From a virus, in the IMG/VR virus record IMGVR_UViG_3300018411_000006, positions 1 through 49,225 of that record: 49,225 nucleotides of DNA; one strand, given 5' to 3'. Both the position numbers and the translations under genes were made by a program. Under the pieces are notes generated by a model. That model had not been told where the DNA came from. It ran no database searches and worked only from the letters and a program-made list of their open reading frames with translations. This document shows positions 21,294 to 31,755 of this stretch, one piece after another; the first letter of the stretch is position 1, and each line of letters starts with the position of its first letter.

Positions 21294-21368
21294 ATTTCTG
21301 GATCCGGATAACCGCATCGGGATTCATCGGCTAACACAGCACTTCCGAAAACTACGGAGGTGAGAGAT

Positions 21369-21653
21369 ATGCGCATGAATAACAGCAATGGCTTCTGGTC
21401 CTATTTTTGGACAACCATGACGGGTTTTTTCACCATGCTAACGTTACAGGATGTGCTGTTTGCCCTGGGTGCCGTGGTTACAGCCCTGTTTACCTGGTTA
21501 ACCTACCGCTCTAACAATCGCCGCAACAATGCAGTGATTGAGGAAGAGAAAAAGCGCACTGAAATTATCAACCGCGCCTATTCAAAATCAGACAGCACTC
21601 AACCCCTACCAAAGATGACTGACATTGCAGGCGCTATGCCTCAGGAGCAATGA
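21369..21653 (+). CDS. Holin
   Basis: 94-aa inner-membrane protein that triggers lysis timing. One strong transmembrane helix ([18 protein letters not shown]) follows a second hydrophobic stretch ([16 protein letters not shown]), with a charged C-terminal tail ([19 protein letters not shown]). That suits a small class II or single-span holin. GGAGG is eight bases before the ATG at 21369, and a later ATG at 21375 could give a dual start. The endolysin gene begins one base after its stop. Confidence 0.82.
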   Translation: MRMNNSNGFWSYFWTTMTGFFTMLTLQDVLFALGAVVTALFTWLTYRSNNRRNNAVIEEEKKRTEIINRAYSKSDSTQPLPKMTDIAGAMPQEQ

Positions 21654-21654
21654 C

Positions 21655-22164
21655 ATGGCGATGTCTACAGCGTTTCGTAACAAGGTCATTGCAGCATCAA
21701 CGGCAGGAGCTATAGCGGTTGCGGGTGCACTGATAATGGGCCCAACGGGTAATGATGGGCTCGAAGGTGTGAAATACATCCCTTATCGCGATGTGGTTGG
21801 TGTACCAACCGTATGCTGGGGCCATACCGGCCCAGATGTGGTGATGGGTAAGCGATACACTGAACAGCAATGCATGGACCTGCTCAATGCAGACCTTCAG
21901 TCTGTTGCCCGACAGATTGATCCGGTTATTAACGCTGATATCCCTGACACTATGCGCGGGGCGATGTACTCATTCGCGTACAACGTTGGCGTATCAGCAT
22001 TCAAAACTTCAACCCTCCTGCGACTCATCAACAAAGGCGACAGCGCCGGTGCTTGTGACCAGCTACGCAGATGGACATATGCGGGCGGAAAGCAGTGGAA
22101 AGGTCTGATTAACCGCCGCGAGATAGAGCGAGAGGTTTGTGTGTGGGGGCAGAAGAATGTTTGA
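21655..22164 (+). CDS. SAR endolysin (GH24 lysozyme)
   Basis: 169 aa. The N-terminal signal-anchor-release segment is weakly hydrophobic and rich in Ala and Gly ([19 protein letters not shown]), so the enzyme is exported by Sec and freed on membrane depolarisation. The R21-like catalytic triad region is visible: Glu in [20 protein letters not shown], the Asp eight residues later and the conserved Thr. AGGAG lies seven bases before the ATG. It overlaps Rz by 8 nt. Confidence 0.93.
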   Translation: MAMSTAFRNKVIAASTAGAIAVAGALIMGPTGNDGLEGVKYIPYRDVVGVPTVCWGHTGPDVVMGKRYTEQQCMDLLNADLQSVARQIDPVINADIPDTMRGAMYSFAYNVGVSAFKTSTLLRLINKGDSAGACDQLRRWTYAGGKQWKGLINRREIEREVCVWGQKNV

Positions 22165-22579
22165 CATCAAGCCGCCAACCGCGAAAGACATCGTCATCAT
22201 CGGTGGTGTAGCGTTTCTGATATTTGTCGGCATGCGAATGACCAGCAACTACCAGGACCTGGTGAAAGAGAATTCCACACTCTCCGAACAAACAGCCCAA
22301 CTCTCCAGTAAGAATGACGCCCTGATTAAATCCGTCAACGACCTGACCACTGAGGTTAAGTCGATGAATGACATCGTGGCTACAGAATCCCGGCGTCGCG
22401 CAGCTGCTGAAATGAAATCCCAACGCCTGCAGGAAGAGGTGAAAAGTGCCCTCAAAGACAGCATGTGCTCTGTTGAGCTTATCCCTGCTGGCGCTCTTGT
22501 CAGGATGCGCGAAGCCGCTGACGGTGTACGAAACGGTAAAGCAACCGTACCTGCCGATACCAGCCAGCCTGCCAACTGA
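22157..22579 (+). CDS. Rz: Rz inner-membrane spanin
   Basis: 140 aa. N-terminal transmembrane anchor ([17 protein letters not shown]) and a periplasmic coiled coil ([20 protein letters not shown] and following), the form of the inner spanin that fuses with Rz1 to disrupt the outer membrane. It starts inside the end of the endolysin gene. Rz1 is nested in another frame. Confidence 0.9.
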   Translation: MFDIKPPTAKDIVIIGGVAFLIFVGMRMTSNYQDLVKENSTLSEQTAQLSSKNDALIKSVNDLTTEVKSMNDIVATESRRRAAAEMKSQRLQEEVKSALKDSMCSVELIPAGALVRMREAADGVRNGKATVPADTSQPAN

Positions 22580-22721
22580 ATGCCCGGTGCCACAAATCCC
22601 AGAACAGATGACCTACGGCGACAGCGTGGTGCTTAACCTGACGCTGCTGGATGCGCTGGACGAGTGCAACGGTAAGTTACGAGCCATCGGAAAGATTGAA
22701 GAGTTGAGAGTGAACCGGTAG
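22446..22721 (+). CDS. Rz1: Rz1 outer-membrane lipoprotein spanin
   Basis: 91 aa, GTG start with AGAGG six bases upstream. Lipoprotein signal ending in LLALLSGC with the lipidated Cys21, then a Pro-rich region ([20 protein letters not shown]). The frame lies within Rz and extends 142 bp past it, an overlapped but longer Rz1 than in lambda. Confidence 0.9.
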   Translation: MPSKTACALLSLSLLALLSGCAKPLTVYETVKQPYLPIPASLPTECPVPQIPEQMTYGDSVVLNLTLLDALDECNGKLRAIGKIEELRVNR

Positions 22722-22995
22722 GCATTACAAAGCTCATCTTCAGGTGGGCTTGATAATGACTTCCTCCCGACAAGGATCAGATTGTGTAACCCCGTAGGAG
22801 GTGATCACTATCTTGGCGGCTCGGAACAGACGAGAAGTGGTGGCGCAACTCTGTGAAGCGTGGCAATGCTGCGAATATAAAGTTCTGCAAATGGTGTCAG
22901 TAAAGTGCCATTGACAGAGTTTTATGTAGATATAACAACCCTCATGTCTCGGGTTCCCCCGGTGATGTATTTAAATTTGTAGAGGATTATTCCAT
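22722..22995. other. Noncoding gap before the packaging genes
   Basis: 274 bp without a convincing gene. It contains a GGAGG at 22798-22802 and a start-less coding-like strip (22805-22903, ending in a CKWC motif). A TTGACA at 22911 has a TATAAC 14 bp on, a poorly spaced promoter-like pair. The likely cos or pac site is not identifiable by eye. Confidence 0.4.
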
Positions 22996-23217
22996 ATGCC
23001 TACTAAATGTATGTCAGTTGGCGGGTACCCGGTAGAAGTGGCTACACCAGAAGATGTGGATGGAGAGGCTTATACGCTTCCAGCAGCAACAACATCCGCA
23101 ATCGGCGGGGTGAAGAAAATGGCCAATCAGGATGATACAGCTGCGACCGATGTAGCCGGTCTGGTAACGGACTTCAACGCATTGCTCGCCAAGCTTAAAG
23201 CAGCCGGGATGATGTGA
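22996..23217 (+). CDS. Head fiber-like protein
   Basis: 73 aa. The C-terminal pattern LPAATTSAIGGVKKMANQDD and DVAGLVTDFNALLAKLKAAG matches the repeat found in phage head fibre proteins (Phage_head_fibre type), in which a small trimeric domain decorates the capsid. In many phages it lies just before terminase. The short length suggests a single domain. AGAGGA precedes the ATG. Confidence 0.72.
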   Translation: MPTKCMSVGGYPVEVATPEDVDGEAYTLPAATTSAIGGVKKMANQDDTAATDVAGLVTDFNALLAKLKAAGMM

Positions 23218-23378
23218 TGATCACCCTGAAGGTGGTTGCTCAAAAACGTTGGTGGGTAAGCCCGCTGCTATCCGTGCTTAAAGCTTTCGTCTATGCACGT
23301 ATCGTGAAAGAGAAACACTTCAAATCGCTGTCAGGCTTTATCGCTCGATGGGGATTCAAGTTCAAAGCAGAGAAATAA
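23217..23378 (+). CDS. Hypothetical basic protein (53 aa)
   Basis: Begins in the TGATGATG at the end of the head-fibre gene. Product MITLKVVAQKRWWVSPLLSV, then a basic amphipathic helix. Not recognised. The one-base overlap upstream and the position between head fibre and terminase support translation. Confidence 0.58.
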   Translation: MITLKVVAQKRWWVSPLLSVLKAFVYARIVKEKHFKSLSGFIARWGFKFKAEK

Positions 23379-23380
23379 TT

Positions 23381-23857
23381 ATGGCTAGGCCAACCAAGTA
23401 TCAGAAGGCGTACGCCGAGCAGGCTCGCAAGCTGTGCATGCTTGGCTACACCGATGAACAATTAGCAGACTTCTTTTCAGTTGCCGTATCGACCATCAGC
23501 AAATGGAAACTCGACCATTCTGAGTTTTCGGAGTCCGTAAAAAAGGGGAAAGACCTTGTTGATGCTGAAGTGGTGGATAGCCTCTTCCAGAGAGCAATGG
23601 GATACGTCGCCCCTGATACAGACATTCGCGTCATTGATAACCAGATAGTCAAAACGCAAATCAAGAAGCATTACCCTCCCGATACTGCTGCTGCAATCTT
23701 CTGGCTTAAGAACAGACAGAAGAAAGACTGGCGAGACAAGATTGACCACGCTATCGAAGGTGCAGACGGCGGCCCGGTTCAGGTCGTCAACTATACCCCG
23801 GCAGACTATGCAGCAGCGCAGGCAGCAATGGAGGAGAAACTAAAAGGCCTGGACTGA
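23381..23857 (+). CDS. terS: Terminase small subunit
   Basis: 158 aa. DNA-recognition subunit of the packaging motor. Helix-turn-helix near the N-terminus (YTDEQLADFFSVAVSTISKW), oligomerisation helices, and the KHYPPDTAAAIFWLKNRQKK motif typical of phage small terminases. The ATG at 23381 is chosen to give the MARPTKYQ start; the ribosome site is weak. TerL begins one base after its stop. Confidence 0.9.
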   Translation: MARPTKYQKAYAEQARKLCMLGYTDEQLADFFSVAVSTISKWKLDHSEFSESVKKGKDLVDAEVVDSLFQRAMGYVAPDTDIRVIDNQIVKTQIKKHYPPDTAAAIFWLKNRQKKDWRDKIDHAIEGADGGPVQVVNYTPADYAAAQAAMEEKLKGLD

Positions 23858-23858
23858 T

Positions 23859-25535
23859 ATGAACGAAATCATCGAATGGGATGACTTGTCATTCCCTGAG
23901 CGCGTCATCATTCGTTCAAAGTCCACCAAGTCGTTTCTCAACTTTACCCGAGTGTGGTTCGAACTGATTCAGGGTGATCGGCTGCTGGTTAACTGGCATC
24001 ACCGCCTGATGGCGTCGAAGATTGATGACCTGATCGCCGGGAGGTTAGAGCCAGGCAACCTGATTATCAACATCCCCCCTGGCGGCACAAAGACGGAGTT
24101 CTTCTCCATCCACTTCCCCGCATACGTCAATTCACTGGTGCAGGAAGGGAGATTAAAGCGCTTCCGTAACCTGAACATCTCATTTGCTGACACGCTGGTT
24201 AAGCGTAACTCGCGCCGCACCAGAGACATTATCGCCAGTCGTGAGTATCAGGAGTTCTGGCCTTGCTCCTTTGGTGTTAACCAGGCTGAAGAGTGGGAGA
24301 TTAAAGACGATCGCGGTCGCTCAATCGGTCAGACGGTATCCCGCTCCAGTAACGGGCAGATTACCGGTGGCCGTGGTGGTTACTTCGGACCTGAGTTCTC
24401 CGGCATGGTTATGCTGGATGACTACAACAAGCCCGTTGATATGCTGAGCGAGTCACGCAGGAACAGCGCTAACACGCTCCTGGTGAACACAATCCGCTCC
24501 CGTCGTGGTGATAAGTCCAAAGAGCATCCAACGCCATTCGTAAGCATTCAGCAGCGCCTGCACACTGACGACGCAACCGGCTTTATGCTGAGTGGCGGCA
24601 TGGGCGTCAAATTCCATCACGTCGCTATCCCGGCGATGATTGATGAGAAATACATTGAGTCTCTCGCAGAGCCGTGGCGCTCGCTGTGCCGGGAGACGGT
24701 TAAAGACACCGATTATGTCGAAGTGTCTGGCACACGCTACTGGTCGTACTGGCCTCAGATGGAAGACGTGAACGACCTCCTGCAATTGTGGGAGAAAGAC
24801 CGTTACACCTTCCTGTCTCAGTACCAGCAAAACCCAATGGCGCTCACCGGCGGCATTATCGACACCGGATGGTTCCAGACCTACACCACGCTTCCTAAGC
24901 TGACTCACCGCGCCGTATACGTTGATACGAACAGTGGCAAGGTTGAGGACTGGCTTGACTACACCGTATTCACTCTGGTTGGCATGGGTGTGGATGGCAA
25001 CCTCTACGTCATCGATGTGGTTCGTGGCCGCTGGGACCCCGAGGACCTTCTGAAGAAAGCAGAAGAAGTCTGGGAGAAATGGCGTATGCAGGGTTCAATG
25101 CGAATCATGCCGATGCGCCATATGGCTATCGAAGAGAAACAGGCTGGGCAAGGGCTGATTACCACCCTGAAGAAACGCAGTGCAACACCTGGTCAGATCG
25201 CTATCCCTGTTAAAGAGATTCCACGCGGTGCGGGCCAGAACAAACTGGTTCGCTGCCTCAACGTCATCCCTCAGATTAAGACCGGCAAGGTCTACGTCCC
25301 CGCAACGCACACGCAAGATGGTGCGGCGATTATGCACACCTATTACGAGGACGGAACCATCGCCGGGACGACCTCCTGGGTGCTGACTGCAATGACCGAG
25401 TGCGCGGCGTTCTCTGCCGATGACAGCCACGACAATGACGACATCCTCGATACCTGGATGGACGCCATCGATGACAACCTTATTTCCGGTCGCCAGCCAA
25501 TGGTGATCGACCCAAGTCAACTCAGGAGAATTTAA
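23859..25535 (+). CDS. terL: Terminase large subunit
   Basis: 558 aa. ATPase-nuclease that pumps DNA into the prohead. Variant Walker A at 72-80 (IPPGGTKTE), Walker B at 183-188 (MVMLDD). The RNase H-like nuclease domain begins near Asp356 (AVYVDTNSG), followed by DYTVFTLVGMG and the IDVVRGRWDPED strand. Length and order are as usual for this family, commonly found with DUF1073 portals. The portal gene starts at the GTG directly after the stop. Confidence 0.95.
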   Translation: MNEIIEWDDLSFPERVIIRSKSTKSFLNFTRVWFELIQGDRLLVNWHHRLMASKIDDLIAGRLEPGNLIINIPPGGTKTEFFSIHFPAYVNSLVQEGRLKRFRNLNISFADTLVKRNSRRTRDIIASREYQEFWPCSFGVNQAEEWEIKDDRGRSIGQTVSRSSNGQITGGRGGYFGPEFSGMVMLDDYNKPVDMLSESRRNSANTLLVNTIRSRRGDKSKEHPTPFVSIQQRLHTDDATGFMLSGGMGVKFHHVAIPAMIDEKYIESLAEPWRSLCRETVKDTDYVEVSGTRYWSYWPQMEDVNDLLQLWEKDRYTFLSQYQQNPMALTGGIIDTGWFQTYTTLPKLTHRAVYVDTNSGKVEDWLDYTVFTLVGMGVDGNLYVIDVVRGRWDPEDLLKKAEEVWEKWRMQGSMRIMPMRHMAIEEKQAGQGLITTLKKRSATPGQIAIPVKEIPRGAGQNKLVRCLNVIPQIKTGKVYVPATHTQDGAAIMHTYYEDGTIAGTTSWVLTAMTECAAFSADDSHDNDDILDTWMDAIDDNLISGRQPMVIDPSQLRRI

Positions 25536-27080
25536 GTGCGGTGGAAATGGTGGAAGAAAGAAATCGCCGCGCCTGAGCCGGTGAAAGAACCTGAAAAGGT
25601 TCAGATGAAAATTAACCCGATGGCTGTCGCTGAGATTCAGGCTAAGCCGCCGAGAGAGTTTAAGCGATACGAGCCGCCAAAGGGGGTTATCCCTGAAAAT
25701 CTCCATAACGCCTATCTCGCGATGGACTCATGCGATTACGGAGCGCTGAACGACGCATACAGCGCTGGATATGCTTACGGCAATCTCGACAGCTTCCCCG
25801 GCTATCCCTATCTGGCAATGATGGCCCAAAAGCCTGAATACCGGAAGATGGTAGGCACTATCGCCGAGGAGATGACGCGCAAGTGGATCAAGCTGAAGAC
25901 AGTCGGTGATGAGGATAAATCAGATCGCGTTAAAAAGCTTAACGACGCACTCGACAGGTTCCACGTTCGTGACAAGTTCCGTGAAGCAGCAGAGCATGAC
26001 GGCTACTTCGGCGGCGGCCAGATTTATATCGATGTCACGTCACCCAAAAACGTCTCTGCCTGGACTGATGACACCGAACTGCAATCGAAGTTATTCCTGA
26101 GCGACAAGAAGATAGCCAAAGGTAGCCTCAAGGGATTTCAGGTTATCGAGCCGGTATGGACGTATCCGGGCATCTACAACGCTCAGAACCCTCTAAGCCC
26201 TGACTTCTACAAACCGACTCAGTGGTTTGTGATGGGCAAGACGGTTCATGCCAGCCGCATGATTGATTTCGTATCGCGTCAGGTTCCTGACCTGCTGAAG
26301 GCCTCGTATAACTTCCGTGGTCTGTCTCTGGTTCAGATTGCCGAGCCATACGTGAATAACTGGCTGCGTACCCGTGACAGTGTAAGCGACATGATTCACT
26401 CTTTTAGCGTACCGGTCATCGGTACCAACATGAGCACCATCCTACAAGGTGGTGGTGCAGAGTCGCTGATCACCCGCCTGCAGTTATTCAACCAATGTCG
26501 TGATAACCGTGGCGCATTCGCTACAGACAACGACCCAACGCAGCCGGAAACGGTTGAGTTTGTTAACGCGCCACTGGGCACTCTCGACGTACTTCAGGCT
26601 CAGGCGCAAGAGCAAATGGCAGCCGTATCAAGCATCCCACTTGTTAAGCTGCTGGGCATTGCTCCTGCCGGGCTGAATGCGTCATCAGACGGGGAGATTC
26701 GCGTTTTCTACGACTACATCCATTCGTTGCAGCAGTCAATCTTCTCTACTGCTCTGAAGCGCGTTCTGGACATCATTCAGCTATCCGAGTTTGGCGACAT
26801 CGACCCTGAAATCTATTTCGAATTCGAACCTCTCTACGAGATGAGCGCGAAGGATAAAGCGGAGATTCGGAAAATCGATGCAGACACTGACGCGGTGTAT
26901 GTCGCGACTGGTGCGCTGTCAAACAACGAAGTTCGCGAAAAGATTGCCGAAGACCCTGAATCACCCTATCACTCACTGGACCTAAGCGATGACATCGACC
27001 TCGAAGAAGACGATGAAGAAATCGACGAAGAAATCGACGAAAGCGACGAGCCAGAAGACGATACCACCGGTAAGACCTAA
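25536..27080 (+). CDS. Portal protein (DUF1073-like)
   Basis: 514 aa. Forms the dodecameric ring through which DNA enters. The GTG start follows AGGAGAATTTAA. Family traits: the [20 protein letters not shown] region, [12 protein letters not shown], and the clip/stem part with [20 protein letters not shown]. The C-terminus is very acidic ([21 protein letters not shown]). Its last 92 nt overlap the minor head gene in another frame. Confidence 0.92.
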   Translation: MRWKWWKKEIAAPEPVKEPEKVQMKINPMAVAEIQAKPPREFKRYEPPKGVIPENLHNAYLAMDSCDYGALNDAYSAGYAYGNLDSFPGYPYLAMMAQKPEYRKMVGTIAEEMTRKWIKLKTVGDEDKSDRVKKLNDALDRFHVRDKFREAAEHDGYFGGGQIYIDVTSPKNVSAWTDDTELQSKLFLSDKKIAKGSLKGFQVIEPVWTYPGIYNAQNPLSPDFYKPTQWFVMGKTVHASRMIDFVSRQVPDLLKASYNFRGLSLVQIAEPYVNNWLRTRDSVSDMIHSFSVPVIGTNMSTILQGGGAESLITRLQLFNQCRDNRGAFATDNDPTQPETVEFVNAPLGTLDVLQAQAQEQMAAVSSIPLVKLLGIAPAGLNASSDGEIRVFYDYIHSLQQSIFSTALKRVLDIIQLSEFGDIDPEIYFEFEPLYEMSAKDKAEIRKIDADTDAVYVATGALSNNEVREKIAEDPESPYHSLDLSDDIDLEEDDEEIDEEIDESDEPEDDTTGKT

Positions 27081-27831
27081 CGCAGGTGTTGAGGATTGGT
27101 ATCGAAAACAACTCGATAAACAGGTCAGAGAGATGCAAAAGTCCGTTGTGTACTGGCTAACCGCAAACTACAAAGCGAGCGGCGCAGCAGTGGCAATGGA
27201 CGCATCTCCTGCCGTGTTTATGCGTGATGCAATGAAGAAACTGGCTAAGCGCTGGACGAAATCATTCGACAGCATTGCGCAGAAGCTTTCTGACCGGTTC
27301 GCTTCAGATGCCATGAAGAACTCTGATGTGTCACTGCATAACGCTCTCGACACTGCCGGTTTCACGGTTGAGTTCAAGATGACCGCACCGATGAACAACG
27401 CACTTCAGGCTACCATCGCCGAAAACGTCGGATTGATACGCTCCATCCCTGAGAAGTATTTCACCGAGGTGGAAGGGCTTGTGATGCGCTCTGTGGCTCG
27501 AGGTCGTGACCTGTCATATCTCACCGATGAGTTGCAGAAGCGTTACGGCATCACCCGCCGACGTGCCGCTCTAATTGCTCGTGACCAGAACAACAAAGCG
27601 ACATCAGTTATGCAAGCCACAAGGCAGCAGTCACTTGGCATCACGCAAGGTATCTGGCGACATTCTCACGCTGGTAAAGAACCTCGACCATCACATGTCA
27701 AAGCTGATGGCAAGAAGTTCGATATCGACAAGGGAATGTATCTGGATGGCAAGTGGGTGATGCCAGGAGAGGAAATCAATTGCCGCTGTACTTGGTCGCC
27801 TGTTATCCCTGGTCTGGATAAAAAGTTATAA
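26989..27831 (+). CDS. Minor head protein (SPP1 gp7 / Mu F type)
   Basis: 280 aa. Minor capsid protein that binds the portal and aids DNA entry. The N-terminus is Lys/Thr-rich. Central helices include [20 protein letters not shown]. The C-terminal motif is typical of this family: [20 protein letters not shown], then [14 protein letters not shown] and [17 protein letters not shown]. The start at 26989 lies within the portal gene; a later ATG at 27013 is possible. The same C-terminal motif is found in the unrelated-looking gene at 41004-41459. Confidence 0.88.
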   Translation: MTSTSKKTMKKSTKKSTKATSQKTIPPVRPNAGVEDWYRKQLDKQVREMQKSVVYWLTANYKASGAAVAMDASPAVFMRDAMKKLAKRWTKSFDSIAQKLSDRFASDAMKNSDVSLHNALDTAGFTVEFKMTAPMNNALQATIAENVGLIRSIPEKYFTEVEGLVMRSVARGRDLSYLTDELQKRYGITRRRAALIARDQNNKATSVMQATRQQSLGITQGIWRHSHAGKEPRPSHVKADGKKFDIDKGMYLDGKWVMPGEEINCRCTWSPVIPGLDKKL

Positions 27832-27861
27832 CATAAAAATGTTCATCAACCCGGATTAAAT

Positions 27862-28053
27862 ATGAAAAAGAAAGCTATCAACACTCTATCCAAGGCATAC
27901 ACCAAAGGCGGTTACTGGGGTGCTGCCCTTGGAGTATCTGTTGCAACAACAATCCGTAAGTGGCCAGAAGATGCAATTTGGTGGTCATTATCCTCTGCGT
28001 TGTTCTTGGTTATCTATTTATGGGGGCTGCATATAGCCCACAAGATGGAGTAA
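27862..28053 (+). CDS. Small membrane protein (moron-like)
   Basis: 63 aa. A transmembrane helix covers about 38-58 (AIWWSLSSALFLVIYLWGLH), preceded by a Gly/Ala-rich weakly hydrophobic stretch (GGYWGAALGVSVATTI). It stands between two head genes, with an AT-rich TATAAC-containing stretch upstream and its own terminator at 28074. That is the layout of a moron. No clear ribosome site. Function unknown. Confidence 0.65.
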   Translation: MKKKAINTLSKAYTKGGYWGAALGVSVATTIRKWPEDAIWWSLSSALFLVIYLWGLHIAHKME

Positions 28054-28073
28054 GCCAGAAAATATATACAACA

Positions 28074-28095
28074 GGTCGCTACGGCGGCCTTTTTT
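28074..28095 (+). terminator. Intrinsic terminator in the head operon
   Basis: GGTCGC-TACG-GCGGCC followed by six T, between the small membrane gene and the ART-DUF2213 gene. Confidence 0.82.
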
Positions 28096-28117
28096 ATTGC
28101 CATAAGCGGGGAAGTCT

Positions 28118-29905
28118 ATGGACGAACTCGAATCCTACTCGCTAGCCGAGGACGAAGATAAGTGGATCACGATAAAAGGCTCACATGTCAAAGTTGATGA
28201 AAGCGGAGATGTTGTAGCTGGCGCTGAAGGGAAGATAACCAGCAAAAAAGAAGAAAAAAAATCAACCGGAGCAAAGTTATCTACTAACGAAAAAACAGCA
28301 ATATCAAGCTACTCGGGCGACAACTTCTTAAAAATAAACTCTCAATTGCGAGTGGGTGAGAAGTCAGATCCAGATGTAGCAAGAATTGACTCAGCGATAA
28401 GCAAGGGAAGTTTGGGTGGCGAAACTCTTTATCGAGGGATGAGCAGGGAAGACGCCAAAAAGTTATTTCCGGGTGGAGATATCAAGAAAGGAATGGTCGT
28501 ATCTGATCCTGCATTTCTTTCCACTTCAAAAGAGAAAAAGATCGCCGGGATGTTCGGTATCGGCGGCGTAATGCTTCAGATAGAAACAAAGCCGGGTGAT
28601 AAAGGCCTCGATGTCACCGGACTTTCCAGCAACAAGCATGAAGATGAAACCCTTCTTCCTCGAAACGCAAAAATGGAGGTTGTCGGTGTACACCCACCGA
28701 AATCTCCTGGGCAGCCAGTGACCATAAAGGTCAGATACGTCAGCGAGGAAAAGAAACCCGCAATGGACGGGATTACAGAAAGCCTAGCATTCGACCGCGC
28801 CTCAGTGCGCACGTTTGATGGCAACGGCAGGCTTCAGGTTAAGGTCAGTAATATCAGCAAGGCCAACGTCTGCCCTTACTTCGGGCGAGAGATTCCCGGC
28901 GCTGAGAGGTTAGGGCTCGACCCGGAGAAGATATACCGGCTCTGGCGTCACCCTGATGAGCTGAAGAAAGCCGTAGCAACATTCAACAACATTCCACTCC
29001 TTTCAATCCATACACCTGACTTCCCTGGCGACCCGCCTCACGAAAACCGTGTTGGTGTAACGCACTCGAACGCCGCATTTGATGGAACGTATCTCACTAA
29101 CGGTCTTTCCGTGTGGGATAACTCAGCCATCGCCGGTATCGAGACGGAAGAACAGGAAGAATTGTCTTCGTCGTACCAATACGTCGCTGACATGACCCCC
29201 GGCACGACCCCGACTGGTGAAGTCTATGACGGCATCATGCGGGACATTATCGGGAACCACGTGGCGCTGGTCGAAACAGGCCGCGCAGGAAGCGACGTAT
29301 TGGTCGCAGATTCTTTACCACCGGAGTTAAAGCACATGAGCAAACGCAAAGCCGCGGCTATTCGCGCCACGCTGAAGCCATTACTGGCAGCAGACGCGGA
29401 TCTGGAAGCAGAAGTACGCAAAGCACTTCTGGCTCTCGATGAAGCCGAAAAAGAAGACAAGAAAGACAAGCCCGCCGATGACGAAGACGACTGCTGCGAC
29501 AAAAAGAAAAAGCCCGCCGATGACGGAGACGATGAAGACGATGACAAGAAAGACGACAAAGTCTCCAAAACGGCTATGGACTCTGCGATCTGCTTAGCAG
29601 CTGACAGCGCAACCAAAAAGGCCGCTCAGAACTTCCGGGAAGTCCGTGAAGCTGAACAGGCTGTGCGCCCACTGATTGGTGATGTTGTTGCAATGGACTC
29701 AGCTGCTGATGTCTACCGCACCGCACTTGAGCAGTCCGGCGTAGACATTAAAGGCGTTCACCCATCTGCGTTCCCGTCACTGGTGAAAATGGCAATCAGC
29801 CAGAAAGAAAACTCACGTCCTGCCCCTCTGGCTCAGGATTCCGCATCCATCAGCGATTTCGAGAAGGCATTCCCTACCGCTGGCAAACTGAAACGAGGTT
29901 TCTAA
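28118..29905 (+). CDS. Prohead DUF2213 protein with N-terminal ADP-ribosyltransferase domain
   Basis: 595 aa in three parts. Residues 13-40 carry a linker motif ([20 protein letters not shown]). Residues 52-210 look like a VIP2/C3-type mono-ADP-ribosyltransferase: Arg106 (LYRGMS), the STS motif at 135-137 (AFLSTSKEK) and the E-x-E at 175-177 (HEDETLLP). Residues 222-405 form DUF2213 ([30 protein letters not shown]), taken to be a prohead protease or scaffold. A Lys/Asp-rich tail follows (about 438-480), ending in a helical scaffold-like domain. If cleaved during maturation, the ART part could be packaged and injected, as for T4 Alt. That is inference. Confidence 0.88.
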   Translation: MDELESYSLAEDEDKWITIKGSHVKVDESGDVVAGAEGKITSKKEEKKSTGAKLSTNEKTAISSYSGDNFLKINSQLRVGEKSDPDVARIDSAISKGSLGGETLYRGMSREDAKKLFPGGDIKKGMVVSDPAFLSTSKEKKIAGMFGIGGVMLQIETKPGDKGLDVTGLSSNKHEDETLLPRNAKMEVVGVHPPKSPGQPVTIKVRYVSEEKKPAMDGITESLAFDRASVRTFDGNGRLQVKVSNISKANVCPYFGREIPGAERLGLDPEKIYRLWRHPDELKKAVATFNNIPLLSIHTPDFPGDPPHENRVGVTHSNAAFDGTYLTNGLSVWDNSAIAGIETEEQEELSSSYQYVADMTPGTTPTGEVYDGIMRDIIGNHVALVETGRAGSDVLVADSLPPELKHMSKRKAAAIRATLKPLLAADADLEAEVRKALLALDEAEKEDKKDKPADDEDDCCDKKKKPADDGDDEDDDKKDDKVSKTAMDSAICLAADSATKKAAQNFREVREAEQAVRPLIGDVVAMDSAADVYRTALEQSGVDIKGVHPSAFPSLVKMAISQKENSRPAPLAQDSASISDFEKAFPTAGKLKRGF

Positions 29906-29906
29906 C

Positions 29907-30389
29907 ATGGCAGGTTTTCAGAGTGTAATTAACCAATATCCAGCCCCCGGCGTAGAAGGTGGCTTTGCGAGCACCAACCCGCACGCAACATTCCTGGCTG
30001 GCGAGGCCGCTCTCGTAGCAGGTACTGGCGGTGTGGCTATCGGGCGCTTTGCATGGGCAGTCGATGGGGTGGCAACAAATACCGGCACCGGCGCACCTTC
30101 TGGCTTCGTCCATCGCGATGGTCAGGCAGTCATCACCGACTGGCTGGGTGCTGCATCAAACGTTATTCAGAAGGGCCGCGAAACCACACTGATGGTTGCG
30201 GGTGACTTCTGGGCGCGTACCGCAACCGCCGCTACTCGCGGTCAGAAAATCTTCGCGGTGCTGGCAGACGGTACCGTGAAGACCGGTGCGGCAGGGGCGA
30301 CCATTTCCGGCGCTGTTGAGACGCCATTCTTTGCGGGTAGCGCTTGCGACGCTAACGAGCTCGTTAAAATCAGCACCTGGAGCAAGTAA
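29907..30389 (+). CDS. Capsid cement/decoration protein
   Basis: 160 aa. A Gly/Ala-rich beta protein (start [20 protein letters not shown]; later [20 protein letters not shown]) resembling structural cement proteins found between scaffold and DUF2184 capsid genes. It likely binds the outside of the capsid. Its stop shares a base with the next start. Confidence 0.78.
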   Translation: MAGFQSVINQYPAPGVEGGFASTNPHATFLAGEAALVAGTGGVAIGRFAWAVDGVATNTGTGAPSGFVHRDGQAVITDWLGAASNVIQKGRETTLMVAGDFWARTATAATRGQKIFAVLADGTVKTGAAGATISGAVETPFFAGSACDANELVKISTWSK

Positions 30390-31423
30390 TGAACGAATTT
30401 CAGAAACACTACGCCGCAGCGAGCGGCAAATACGGCATTGTTCTGCCGGGCGCTAAAGAATACCTGAAGCCAGAATTTGCGGATAACTTCGCGCTGGCGA
30501 TGGATGCTCAGCCAACGATGGTTACCACTGGCAGCTCAGGTGTGCCAGCGTTCTTCACCAACTTCGTTGACCCTGAACTGATCCGCATTCTGGTTACGCC
30601 TATGAAGGCAGCCGAAATTATCGGTGAAGTTAAAAAGGGTGACTGGACCACTCTTACCGCCCAATTCCCGGTTGTTGAATCCGCAGGTGAAGTTAGCTCC
30701 TACGGCGACTACAACAACAACGGCATGACCGCTGCGAACGTTAACTGGGTTCCTCGCCAGTCCTACCACTATCAGACTCATACCCGCTGGGGTGAGCGTG
30801 AGTTGGATATGTACGGTGCAGCGCGTATCGGTTATGCGTCTGAGTTGAACGTAGCTTCCGCTCTGGTGCTGAACAAGTTCCAGAATAAGAGCTACTTCTA
30901 CGGTATCGATGGTCTGCAAAACTATGGACTGCTGAATGATCCGAGTCTCCCTGCATCCATTGCGCCAAACGCAAGTGGTACAAGCGGCGGCCTGACCTGG
31001 GCAACCAAAGACGGCCAGGCGGTTTACGACGATATCCTCAAACTGTTCGGTCAACTGGTTTCTCAGACCAAAGGTCTGCTGGAAATGGCAGACAGCATGA
31101 CGCTGGCGATGTCTCCGGCGATGTCTGTAAATCTGGCTAAAACGAACATGTACAACGTGAACGTTTCTGACCAGCTGAAGAAAAACTTCCCGAACCTGAA
31201 AATCGAAACCGCGATCGAGTACTCGACCACTGCGGGTGAGATGGTTCAACTGATCGCGGATCGCCTTGGCGAGCAGGACACAGCATACGCTGCGTTCACC
31301 GAGAAGATGCGTGCGCATGCCGTGGTGACAGAAGAGTCATCCTGGAAGCAGAAAAAATCCGGCGGCACATGGGGCGCGATCATCCGCCAGCCTCTGGCAA
31401 TCGCAACAATGGTAGGGGTGTAA
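30389..31423 (+). CDS. Major capsid protein (DUF2184)
   Basis: 344 aa, HK97-fold capsid subunit. Family traits: [20 protein letters not shown], the [20 protein letters not shown] strand (spine helix and E-loop area), the [20 protein letters not shown] segment and the closing [18 protein letters not shown]. Strong GC-rich codons, as for an abundant protein. Confidence 0.93.
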   Translation: MNEFQKHYAAASGKYGIVLPGAKEYLKPEFADNFALAMDAQPTMVTTGSSGVPAFFTNFVDPELIRILVTPMKAAEIIGEVKKGDWTTLTAQFPVVESAGEVSSYGDYNNNGMTAANVNWVPRQSYHYQTHTRWGERELDMYGAARIGYASELNVASALVLNKFQNKSYFYGIDGLQNYGLLNDPSLPASIAPNASGTSGGLTWATKDGQAVYDDILKLFGQLVSQTKGLLEMADSMTLAMSPAMSVNLAKTNMYNVNVSDQLKKNFPNLKIETAIEYSTTAGEMVQLIADRLGEQDTAYAAFTEKMRAHAVVTEESSWKQKKSGGTWGAIIRQPLAIATMVGV

Positions 31424-31426
31424 CTC

Positions 31427-31753
31427 ATGGCTGAAGTTGTAGTAGTTGGCTGCAAGCTGCCGAACGGTCTTGTGCTTGAAGTGGAAGGTTATAGCGTCGT
31501 TCTGAATGGCGCTAACGCCTCAAATGTGATCGGCGGCTACGGCCTGACAGAGGGGGTCGATAAAGACGCCTTCGACAAGTGGCTGAATATTCATGCTGAC
31601 CAGGCCTATGTGAAGAGCGAACTCGTCTTCGCCCAGGCTAAACCGAACAGCGCTGAGGCTAAGGCCAACGAAAACGCAGGTCGCAAGTCTGGTCTTGAGG
31701 GTCTTCCGCAAGATAACCCGATGCCGGGAATCCAGAAATCTGACGGGAAGTAA
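31427..31753 (+). CDS. Hypothetical head protein (108 aa)
   Basis: Starts [20 protein letters not shown] with a compact beta N-terminal part. An Ala/Glu/Lys-rich C-terminus ends in a flexible Pro/Gly tail. ORFs of this kind follow the DUF2184 capsid gene in related phages and may act in head-tail joining. Function not established. Confidence 0.68.
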   Translation: MAEVVVVGCKLPNGLVLEVEGYSVVLNGANASNVIGGYGLTEGVDKDAFDKWLNIHADQAYVKSELVFAQAKPNSAEAKANENAGRKSGLEGLPQDNPMPGIQKSDGK

Positions 31754-31755
31754 TC

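Noticed and set aside
22911-22936. Promoter before the head-fibre gene
   Set aside because: TTGACA and TATAAC are only 14 bp apart, too short for a normal sigma70 promoter.
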